A stretch of 64,000 nt of DNA from an uncultured Christensenellaceae bacterium (lineage in GTDB: Bacteria > Bacillota > Clostridia > Christensenellales > Borkfalkiaceae), in contig CAJULO010000005.1 in the NCBI GenBank assembly GCA_910586945.1, positions 41,520 through 105,519 of the forward strand, read 5' to 3'. Positions within the stretch are counted from its first letter, which is position 1, and the number at the start of each line of letters is the position of its first letter. This document shows positions 28,346 through 36,080 of this stretch, in pieces. Below the pieces are notes generated by a model, which saw only the letters and a list, made by a program, of their open reading frames with translations, was not told the DNA's origin and did not search any database. Made by a program: the position numbers and the translations under genes.

Positions 28346-30277
28346 ATGCCAAATAAAGAAACATATTACATTACAACTGCAATTATCTATACTTCTGGTA
28401 AACCACATGTTGGGAACATGGTGGATATGGTCGTTGCCGATAGCCTGGCACGCTTTAAAAAAAATCAAGGCTATGATGTCTTTTTTATGACGGGAACGGA
28501 TGAACATGGCATTAAAAATGAAGAAAATGCCAAAAAAGCAGATTTGACTCCACAAGCTTTTGTCGATAAAATAGCAAAACAAATTCAAAATTTAATTGAC
28601 CAACTCAATATTAAGTATGATAAATTTATACGCACTACGGATGCAGACCATAAATTGCAAGTACAAAAGATATTTGAAAAACTCTACAAGCAAGGAGATA
28701 TCTATAAGGGCAGTTATGAAGGATTATATTGTACTCCCTGTGAAGCATTTTGGACGCCTTCTCAATTACATGACGGCAAATGTCCAGATTGCGGCAGAGA
28801 TGTACATACGGCAAAAGAGGAAGCTTATTTCTTTAAAATGAGTAAATATACAGATAAACTTCTTGCATACTATCAAGAAAACAGCAATTTCTTTGTGCCA
28901 GAGGCTCGTAAAAATGAAATGATGCATAGTTTCATCAAGGCCGGTTTACAAGATTTATGTATATCAAGAACTTCTTTTTCATGGGGAATACCTGTTCCAT
29001 TTGATAAAAAACATGTAGTTTATGTTTGGTTGGATGCTCTATCCAACTATATCACTGGTCTAGGTTTTGATGCAGATGGCAATCATAAGACAAACTATAC
29101 AAAATATTGGCCGGCGAATGTACATATTATCGGCAAGGATATTGTTCGCTTTCATACAATTTATTGGCCTACAATTTTGATGGCATTAGGACAACCATTG
29201 CCAAAAGCAGTATTTGGTCACCCTTGGCTCTTGATGGGGGGAGATAAAATGAGTAAAAGTCGTGGGAATGTGCTGTACAGTGATGATATGGTCAATATTT
29301 TTGGGGCAGATGCTATTCGATATTGCATTTTAGCAGATATGCCTCTTGACTATGATGGCAATATCACTTGGGAAAGTTTGACAGAAAGAATCAATGTTGA
29401 TTTAGCAAATATACTAGGCAATTTAGTATCTCGTACTCTCTCTATGAGTAACCAGTATTTTGGTGGTATTGTACAAGATGGCAAAAGTTATGCAGCAATC
29501 GATAAGGAATTACTTGACCTTGCAAATAGCTTATATCAAAAAGTAACAGAAAAAATAGATAGTTACAAATTGAGTGATGCTCTTGCAGAAATTTTTAACT
29601 TACTCCGTCGTTGTAATAAATATATTGATGAGACTGCTCCTTGGATTCTTGCAAAAGATGCAAGCAAAAAAGATAGACTTGCAACTATACTTTACAATCT
29701 ATCAAACTGTATTCTTCTTGCCGCAAATCTACTACAACCATTTATGCCTGAAACTGCACAAAAAATTGCAACTGCCTTCTCAACGCCACTTGTTTCATAT
29801 AGTGCATTACAATTGCCACTTATGCAAACAAAAACAAAAGTTACTCCAGAACAAGTCCATTTATTTACGCGTCGTCCATATAAAGAAATTCAATGCCTTA
29901 TCCCACAAAAAGAGAACACTATACAAAATGATGAAGCTGTAAATACTATAAAAATGGTTGAGCTAGATGACTTTACTAAAATAGAGCTAAAAACTGGTAA
30001 AATTTTTGCCTGCGAAAAAATAGAAAAAGCAGATAAACTTCTAAAATTGAGTATACAAATTGGTCAAGAAAAACGCACCATTGTCAGTGGTATTGCAAAA
30101 CATTATACCTCTCAAGAATTATTGGATAAAACAGTTGTAGTCATCACAAATTTAAAACCGACAAAATTACGGGGAATTACAAGTGAAGGTATGCTACTCT
30201 GTGCTGAAGATAGTCAAGGTAATTTAAGTTTAGTCACTTGCGACCGTCCCATCGAAAGTGGTTGTTCCATCCGTTAA
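28346..30277 (+). CDS. metG: Methionyl-tRNA synthetase
   Basis: A 643-residue class I synthetase for tRNA-Met and initiator tRNA. The ATP site is at IYTSGKPHVGN near the N terminus; the zinc knuckle is CTPC...CPDC at about 130-150; the KMSKSRGN loop lies at about residues 307-314. A C-terminal tRNA-binding (EMAP/Trbp111-like OB) domain occupies the last 105 residues, so the enzyme is probably dimeric. AAGGAG precedes the ATG. tatD follows after 37 bp. Confidence 0.96.
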   Translation: MPNKETYYITTAIIYTSGKPHVGNMVDMVVADSLARFKKNQGYDVFFMTGTDEHGIKNEENAKKADLTPQAFVDKIAKQIQNLIDQLNIKYDKFIRTTDADHKLQVQKIFEKLYKQGDIYKGSYEGLYCTPCEAFWTPSQLHDGKCPDCGRDVHTAKEEAYFFKMSKYTDKLLAYYQENSNFFVPEARKNEMMHSFIKAGLQDLCISRTSFSWGIPVPFDKKHVVYVWLDALSNYITGLGFDADGNHKTNYTKYWPANVHIIGKDIVRFHTIYWPTILMALGQPLPKAVFGHPWLLMGGDKMSKSRGNVLYSDDMVNIFGADAIRYCILADMPLDYDGNITWESLTERINVDLANILGNLVSRTLSMSNQYFGGIVQDGKSYAAIDKELLDLANSLYQKVTEKIDSYKLSDALAEIFNLLRRCNKYIDETAPWILAKDASKKDRLATILYNLSNCILLAANLLQPFMPETAQKIATAFSTPLVSYSALQLPLMQTKTKVTPEQVHLFTRRPYKEIQCLIPQKENTIQNDEAVNTIKMVELDDFTKIELKTGKIFACEKIEKADKLLKLSIQIGQEKRTIVSGIAKHYTSQELLDKTVVVITNLKPTKLRGITSEGMLLCAEDSQGNLSLVTCDRPIESGCSIR

Positions 30278-30314
30278 AATTCGCTATGCAGATTGAAATA
30301 AAAAGGAAATAATT

Positions 30315-31091
30315 ATGTATATAGATACACACACCCATTTAACTTATGTAGAGAAATATGACAATGTAGAACAAATAGCAACAAGCTTGCAAGAAAAAGA
30401 TATACAAAAAATTATCAATATTGGTTGCACTATTGCCTCTTCCAACACAGCAATTGCACAAGCAGAAAAGTATAATAGTATCTACGCTGCTTGTGGTATA
30501 CATCCATGCTACGTTGACGCTGTTGAACCCAATTATCTCACTACGATTGAAAAGCTATGCTCATCTAAAAATGTAGTTGCGCTAGGAGAATGTGGTTTAG
30601 ATTATCACTATCCAAATTATGATAAAAAAAGACAACAAACAATCTTCTTAGAACAACTAGAGCTTGCGCATACCCTTAAATTACCGGTCATCATACACGC
30701 CAGAGACTGTCATACAGATATGATTCCATTACTCAAAAGCAAGCAACAATTATTACAACAAGGTGGTGTTATGCATTGCTTTGCTGGGGATTTACAACAA
30801 GCACAACAATATATTGACCTTGGATTTTATATCTCCTTCTCTGGTACAGTTACCTTTAAGAGTGCAAAAATTTTACAGCGGGTTGCATCTGTTTTACCAC
30901 AAAACAAAATTCTTGCTGAAACAGATTGCCCATATCTTGCTCCAGAACCAGTTCGCGGTACGATAAATACCCCTTTTAATGTCAAATATGTCTATCATAA
31001 ACTTGCCACACTCAGAGAATGTCCCATTGAACAGCTGCAACAAGATATTTGGCAAAATGCACACACTTTATTCCACAAATTAAATACATAA
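30315..31091 (+). CDS. tatD: TatD family metal-dependent hydrolase
   Basis: A 258-residue TIM-barrel metalloenzyme of the TatD DNase family. The metal ligands are visible: DTHTHL at residues 4-9, the GECGLDYH glutamate, the HARDC histidine, and the late AETDCPYLAPEP aspartate. It probably acts as a 3'-5' exonuclease or nucleotide/peptide hydrolase. The metG-tatD-ksgA order is common in Bacillota. AAGGA precedes the ATG. Confidence 0.93.
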   Translation: MYIDTHTHLTYVEKYDNVEQIATSLQEKDIQKIINIGCTIASSNTAIAQAEKYNSIYAACGIHPCYVDAVEPNYLTTIEKLCSSKNVVALGECGLDYHYPNYDKKRQQTIFLEQLELAHTLKLPVIIHARDCHTDMIPLLKSKQQLLQQGGVMHCFAGDLQQAQQYIDLGFYISFSGTVTFKSAKILQRVASVLPQNKILAETDCPYLAPEPVRGTINTPFNVKYVYHKLATLRECPIEQLQQDIWQNAHTLFHKLNT

Positions 31092-31242
31092 AAGCAAAAG
31101 GGAGCTGTCATAGCCCCCTCTCTTCTTTTGTAACGGCATAATTTAAGCCCTTTTCAATGGAACTTTTGCCTAATATGGCACTGTTCCCATATATATTTTG
31201 TGTTGTATCACAATGCATATACATCTATTTACAAGGTATTTT

Positions 31243-32085
31243 ATGGAAAAAATTACAGATATTTTACAACAGCACAATTTTCAATTTAAAAAGCATTTTG
31301 GTCAAAATTTTATCACAGATACGCATTTATTACAGAGTATCGTACATCTATCTGGCATTGATAAAAACTCTACCGTTGTTGAAATCGGTGTAGGAGCAGG
31401 CACTTTAACTGCCGAACTTGCTAGACAAGCTAAAAAAGTTTACGCCTTTGAAATTGATAAAAGTTTGCAACCTATTTTAGAAAAAACTTTACAAGGATAC
31501 AACAATATTCATTTGCAATTTATCGATTTTCTAAAATTGGATTTGCATCAATTTGAACAAGAAATTGTCCCCTATATTGTTGTGGCAAATTTACCTTATT
31601 ATATAACAACACCACTTATTATGAAATTGATTGAAGAGAGTAAAAAGGTAAAAAAATTATATCTTATGGTGCAATTAGAAGTGGCACAACGCATATGTAG
31701 TAGAGAAAACTGTGCAGACTATGGAGCAATTACAGCAATCCTTGCACAATGCTGTGCAGTAAGAATCATAAAAAAAGTCGCTAAACAGCTTTTTATGCCT
31801 ATGCCTAAAGTGGATAGTGCTATTTTAGAACTTATTTATATGCCGAACAAGATTCCCGTACTTGATTTACAATATTACAAAAAAACTGTAAAAGCAGCAT
31901 TTTCCAATCGTCGAAAAATGTTGGCAAATAATTTACAGCAATCCTTTCATTTGACAAAAGAAGAATGCAGTATGTTGCTGCATAAAAGCAATCTTACAAG
32001 TACTATTCGCGGCGAAGCTTTAAATCCTATTCAGTTTGCAAGACTTGCTGATAATCTTTTTATACATATCACAAAAAAAGATTGA
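31243..32085 (+). CDS. rsmA: 16S rRNA A1518/A1519 dimethyltransferase
   Basis: The ATG at 31243, after ACAAGG, gives a 280-residue KsgA/RsmA enzyme that dimethylates two adjacent adenosines in helix 45 of 16S rRNA with SAM. Near the N terminus is KKHFGQNFITD; the SAM-binding loop is EIGVGAGTLT and the catalytic motif is NLPYYITTP. The C-terminal domain includes AFSNRRKML. The rnmV (RNase M5) gene that often lies between tatD and ksgA is absent here. Confidence 0.95.
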   Translation: MEKITDILQQHNFQFKKHFGQNFITDTHLLQSIVHLSGIDKNSTVVEIGVGAGTLTAELARQAKKVYAFEIDKSLQPILEKTLQGYNNIHLQFIDFLKLDLHQFEQEIVPYIVVANLPYYITTPLIMKLIEESKKVKKLYLMVQLEVAQRICSRENCADYGAITAILAQCCAVRIIKKVAKQLFMPMPKVDSAILELIYMPNKIPVLDLQYYKKTVKAAFSNRRKMLANNLQQSFHLTKEECSMLLHKSNLTSTIRGEALNPIQFARLADNLFIHITKKD

Positions 32086-32110
32086 CTTTTATTATAAAAT
32101 ATTATATACT
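32082..32110 (+). promoter_or_regulatory. Promoter of rpsF-ssb-rpsR
   Basis: TTGACT (32082-32087) and TATACT (32105-32110) with 17-bp spacer. The -35 overlaps the rsmA stop codon. Confidence 0.75.
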
Positions 32111-32167
32111 AAAATATATCCTTGTGTATCTTTATGATATGCCAAAAATGACCAGGAGGTAAATTCT

Positions 32168-32449
32168 ATGAAATATGAAATGCTATATCTAATTGACCCA
32201 TCTATTACTGATGAACAAAGAGATTCGTGCATCACTAAGTTTGAAAAAACTGTACAAAATTTAAAAGGCACGGTACTTTCAATCGATAAATGGGGAAATA
32301 AAAAACTTGCATACCCTATCCACTACAAGACAGAAGCTTTTTATGTTTTAATGACTTTTGAAGCTTGCGGTTCTATATTGAAAGAACTTGATAGAATTGT
32401 AGGCCTTACAGAGTGCGTTTTAAGAAGAATAATTACAAAGGCAGTTTAA
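32168..32449 (+). CDS. rpsF: Ribosomal protein S6
   Basis: A 93-residue 30S platform protein that pairs with S18 on 16S rRNA. It opens MKYEMLYLIDPSITDEQRD and contains KWGNKKLAYPIHYKTEAFYVL, the family core. Start supported by CAGGAGG. It is the first gene of the rpsF-ssb-rpsR operon, which is widespread in Bacillota. Confidence 0.96.
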   Translation: MKYEMLYLIDPSITDEQRDSCITKFEKTVQNLKGTVLSIDKWGNKKLAYPIHYKTEAFYVLMTFEACGSILKELDRIVGLTECVLRRIITKAV

Positions 32450-32459
32450 GGGAGTAAAA

Positions 32460-32885
32460 ATGAATAAAGCTATATTGATTGGCAACCTTACGCGCGACCC
32501 TGAGCTTGCAGAAACAAAAGATGGTATTGCGGTATGTCGATTTTCTATTGCTGTAAACCGCTATATCCGAGCAGGAGAATCACAAACAGATTTTTTTAAT
32601 ATAGTAGCATGGCGTGGCCTTGGTGAAAATGTTGCTAAATATTGTAAAAAAGGACAAAAAGTTGCTATTGTTGGTAGCATTCAAGTGAGAAATTATGAAG
32701 ATAGAGATGGCAATATGCGCACTGCTATTGATATTATTGCTAGCGATGTTGAATTTATTTCTAGTCTAAACAATAATACTAACGATAGAGATTTTACCAC
32801 TAATGACATTTCTGCTACAAATACGCGTAGCGAAAAAAAGGTAACCTTACAGCCTATTGACGATGATGATGATATTCCATTTTAA
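32460..32885 (+). CDS. ssb: Single-stranded DNA-binding protein
   Basis: A 141-residue SSB. The OB fold (1-105) starts MNKAILIGNLTRDPEL and includes TDFFNIVAWRGLGEN. A flexible linker leads to the acidic C-terminal hook DDDDIPF that binds DNA-maintenance partners. It lies 10 bp after rpsF and 33 bp before rpsR. Confidence 0.96.
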   Translation: MNKAILIGNLTRDPELAETKDGIAVCRFSIAVNRYIRAGESQTDFFNIVAWRGLGENVAKYCKKGQKVAIVGSIQVRNYEDRDGNMRTAIDIIASDVEFISSLNNNTNDRDFTTNDISATNTRSEKKVTLQPIDDDDDIPF

Positions 32886-32918
32886 ATAGTAAAGTTTATA
32901 ATACATTAAGGAGTGAGT

Positions 32919-33167
32919 ATGGAAGAGAAAACAACTACAAAGCGACCTATAAAAAGAGGTCCTCGCAGAAAAGTATGTGCTTTCTGTCAAGAAAAAGTAG
33001 AACATATTGATTATAAAGATGCTACTAGATTAAAAAAATACACAACTGAGGGTGGAAAAATTATTTCTCGTAGAATCAGTGGTGTTTGTGCTATGCATCA
33101 AAGAGCACTTTCTACAGCAATTAAAAATGCTAGAATTGTTGCTTTATTACCATATCGTGGTGAATAA
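32919..33167 (+). CDS. rpsR: Ribosomal protein S18
   Basis: An 82-residue S18 starting at the ATG at 32919, five bases after TAAGGAG. It has CAFC near the N terminus and CAMH later, the zinc-type pattern, plus the family block [18 protein letters not shown]. The operon ends with a strong terminator 18 bp on. Confidence 0.96.
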   Translation: MEEKTTTKRPIKRGPRRKVCAFCQEKVEHIDYKDATRLKKYTTEGGKIISRRISGVCAMHQRALSTAIKNARIVALLPYRGE

Positions 33168-33184
33168 TACAATTATTTTATATC

Positions 33185-33220
33185 AAAAAAGATTGTACTT
33201 GCAAAAGTACAATCTTTTTT
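33185..33220 (+). terminator. Terminator of rpsF-ssb-rpsR
   Basis: AAAAAAGATTGTACTT pairs with AAGTACAATCTTTTTT around a short loop; a T run follows. The rest of 33221-33461 shows no gene. Confidence 0.92.
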
Positions 33221-33461
33221 TAATAGTAATTTTCTAAACCTTCTTTTCTTGTTTGCATTCTTCTTATTGGTAACTTTCTGCTCTTTATCTCACTATTATG
33301 CAAATAAAATATATACTCTATAATTTACTTTTTTGCGTCCTTTTTATTCCATTTAAACTGGTTTTATATACATTTTTATACATAACACTCTGTAGAAAAA
33401 CACTTCATATAAAAAAGATTTCTATAAGATGTTTACAATCTTTAACAAATCTATAGTCAAT

Positions 33462-34973
33462 TTATGTGCGTCCACCTTTTTTTCTATAGACAACAATACG
33501 CTCTTGTCCTTTTAATGGGAAGTTTAAATGCGCGTTACTTTGTTGTATAAGTTCTGGTGGTTGTCTCAATTGTTTTGCAATTTTCCATAGTGTATCCCCT
33601 TTTTTAGGTAAATACACACTGATTGCACTATCTGTTTGCACAATTGTATCACCTATATGTAATTTGGATAAGTATTTTACTTCATCATGATTATCTATTG
33701 TGATGAAAAGCTTAAATGTTGCTTCTGTTTCCAGCTCGCCCTCTACCTTTTGTTGCACTGCTACTCCACATGCTATACAACTTACACGCACTTTTTGTCC
33801 TGTTTTTACTTTGTCAAATGCTATTGGGAAAGTAAATGGTAAATGCAAGGTGGCACTTTTTGTTATATTATCACTATCTTTATAAAATAATATACTTTTT
33901 AATAGTCCTTCTGCTATAATTTCTCCATCTTGTGCCATTGCCATAATTTCTGTACTGTGTAGCGCTGTTGCATATAAAACACATCCAAAGTCAATTTGCT
34001 TATCTATGATTGCTGTACCATGTATCTTTTCCGTGGCACTAAAAGCATATGCTGGTTCCTGTATACTATAATTTTCCTTAGTGGCTAGACTGTTATGATT
34101 GAGACAAAAAGCATCATCAACTACAGTAACTTCATCTTTAATAAATACTTTTCCATATACTGCTACTTTAAAAGTTGCAACTATATGACACTTGTTGCGT
34201 TCTTCATCACATGTTGCCTGTAAATTGACAGACTGAATATTAGCACTTGCTATACTTGCAAGTTTAGGTACTGCATCAGCACATGCTATCTCGGCATGGA
34301 ACGGAATCAATCTTTCATAACATAAGATAACATTTTCCCCCTCTTTTTTAGCAATAATGGATAAATTGATTTCTCCACTTGTATTTAAACTTTCTACTCC
34401 CGTTACTACTTTTGTACAGTTAATTTGTTCGCAGTGCATTAGAATATCACCCACATACTCTGTCTCAAATTCCTCTTCAATTTCAAAAATACCATTGCAA
34501 TGTTGAATTTGTCTCGTGGACATAGGACGATAATTACAAACAATATTTTCACCGCCAGAAAGATATTCTAATTCTTCGTTTGCAAATATACTAATTGTTG
34601 CCGTTATAATTGTAGATAATATGATTGCCTTACCGTCTTGCTTTACTGTTGTTTTTTCAAGTTTGAAAGCAATATCCGTCTTATGATTACTTGCTATTGC
34701 AACATCTTCTGCTTTATGTGAAAATTCTATCCCGCGTTCAGTTGCAATAATACCTCCATCCATATTCTTTGCAAGAATGCTATAGTGTATTTTTCCTCCA
34801 TAACGAACCTCTCCAGCATGTACTTCTTCCCCACCAATTACTAGGCTTGGATGTACTGCTAAAATAGTATTTTCAGCATAATCTGGCATTTTACATTCTA
34901 CAATAGATTGTGCTATTACTTCTGTTATTTTTTTTGTATGTTTATGTTTTGCATATGATGGTGTTGCTGTCAT
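33462..34973 (-). CDS. SPOCS/DUF3794 protein with C-terminal LysM (SipL-like)
   Basis: A 503-residue cytoplasmic protein. Two to three all-beta SPOCS (DUF3794) repeats fill most of its length; recognisable pieces are VQKVEGELETEATFKLFITI-like strands and KVRVSCIACG. The last 55 residues are a LysM domain (KKGDTLWKIAKQLRQPPELIQQSN). Domain order and size match SipL of Clostridioides difficile, which binds SpoIVA through its LysM domain to tether the spore coat; that role is inferred here. It is a single gene with no signal peptide, in line with mother-cell expression. Confidence 0.8.
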   Translation of the reverse strand: MTATPSYAKHKHTKKITEVIAQSIVECKMPDYAENTILAVHPSLVIGGEEVHAGEVRYGGKIHYSILAKNMDGGIIATERGIEFSHKAEDVAIASNHKTDIAFKLEKTTVKQDGKAIILSTIITATISIFANEELEYLSGGENIVCNYRPMSTRQIQHCNGIFEIEEEFETEYVGDILMHCEQINCTKVVTGVESLNTSGEINLSIIAKKEGENVILCYERLIPFHAEIACADAVPKLASIASANIQSVNLQATCDEERNKCHIVATFKVAVYGKVFIKDEVTVVDDAFCLNHNSLATKENYSIQEPAYAFSATEKIHGTAIIDKQIDFGCVLYATALHSTEIMAMAQDGEIIAEGLLKSILFYKDSDNITKSATLHLPFTFPIAFDKVKTGQKVRVSCIACGVAVQQKVEGELETEATFKLFITIDNHDEVKYLSKLHIGDTIVQTDSAISVYLPKKGDTLWKIAKQLRQPPELIQQSNAHLNFPLKGQERIVVYRKKGGRT

Positions 34974-35121
34974 ATTTTTTCTCCCTTAATTTATATGTTT
35001 TAATGTATGTCCTCCACACGAAAATTATGAATATTTCAAAGATTTTTTTAGCAAAATTTAGCATTTTCGCCTTTTATTTAATTTTATGCATAAATCTACT
35101 AAATATGGCAATACTATTTTT

Positions 35122-35361
35122 ATGATAAAACCATTTAAAAGTATTCATGCCGTGAAGCAGGAAATTCAAAATTTTTACGACAGACCTGTTGCTGTTTCAG
35201 TCAATTTGGGACGCAACAAAATTCAAAATTTTACAGGTAAATTAACAGGTATTTATCCAGCTCTAGTGACTGTTGTCCCAGATGATAGTAGTTATCGTGG
35301 TAAAACATCCTATTCTTATGCTGAAATTTTATGCGGAATTGTTAAAATAACAGCAAGATAA
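35122..35361 (+). CDS. veg: Veg family protein
   Basis: A 79-residue Veg protein from the ATG at 35122 (an in-frame ATG at 35086 would add 12 residues; neither has a good ribosome binding site). The family pattern is clear: basic N-terminal helix with VKQEIQNF, NLGRNKIQNFTGKLTGIYPALVTV-type beta core, and the final SYSYAEIL. Veg in Bacillus affects biofilm matrix expression and spore outgrowth. It is divergent from the SipL-like gene. Confidence 0.85.
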   Translation: MIKPFKSIHAVKQEIQNFYDRPVAVSVNLGRNKIQNFTGKLTGIYPALVTVVPDDSSYRGKTSYSYAEILCGIVKITAR

Positions 35362-35441
35362 CCTCCAATCCTTTTCTTTTGCATCCATTACTATCTCATT
35401 TTTATAAAAAATATCTATCGTCATAAGCAAAACAAAATAGT

Positions 35442-35493
35442 TTTAGTCAATAAAAAAAGAGAGTTGTACTACTCTCTTTTTTTATTGACTAAA
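35442..35493. terminator. Bidirectional terminator with 23-bp stem
   Basis: Bases 35442-35464 pair with 35471-35493 around a 6-nt loop. A7 and T7 tracts flank the AGAGAGT core. It serves veg and the convergent zinc-ribbon gene, whose stop codon lies in the stem. Confidence 0.9.
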
Positions 35494-35983
35494 AATCATC
35501 TTCAAAATCGTCCTCATCTTCATCTTCATCATCATCATCATAGTCATCTTCGTCTTCGTCAAGAATATCAATATTTTCCTCATTGAATTCATCTAGTTCT
35601 TCCTCTAGTAGTTCATCTTCAAATTCTTCATCAATACTTTCGTCAATGCTTTCCTCGATTTCATCTTCTAAAGCAAGTTCACGAATATCTTCATCCAAAT
35701 ATTTACGCCATTCATCATCTTGTTCAACATCACTTTCAAACTCATCATCTGCTAAAATATTTTTATCTCTGCAATCTTCACAACAACTTTCTGTTAAAGA
35801 AATATAATTTTCTCCACATATTGGACAAAGTTTTGTTGCTTCAGAATCATCAGAACCAAATTCATCAATATCAGCAAAACGCAAATGTCTTCCTTGCCTT
35901 TCTGCCAAACAAACTTCGCATAATTCTTTATCTTCTTCAATATAATTTAAGTCACATCTAGGACATTTTATATATTTTGGCAT
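35489..35983 (-). CDS. Acidic protein with two N-terminal zinc ribbons
   Basis: A 164-residue protein. Two CxxC pairs make a first zinc knuckle (CPRC/CEVC, residues 8-25), and two more a second (CPIC/CEDC, about 53-71). From residue 78 on, the chain is almost only Asp and Glu and ends in a run of mixed D/E/Y/F of about 30 residues. Such tails occur in RNA polymerase delta factor and nucleic acid mimics. No known family is recognised; a role in binding basic proteins or RNA polymerase is only a guess. Confidence 0.8.
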   Translation of the reverse strand: MPKYIKCPRCDLNYIEEDKELCEVCLAERQGRHLRFADIDEFGSDDSEATKLCPICGENYISLTESCCEDCRDKNILADDEFESDVEQDDEWRKYLDEDIRELALEDEIEESIDESIDEEFEDELLEEELDEFNEENIDILDEDEDDYDDDDEDEDEDDFEDDF

Positions 35984-36080
35984 GTATAATTTAACTCCAT
36001 AAATTTAAATTTTAAGATGCAATTTTCATTGCTACTTGTATTGTATGAGTTATCTTGTATTTTTTCTACAGCATTATATT

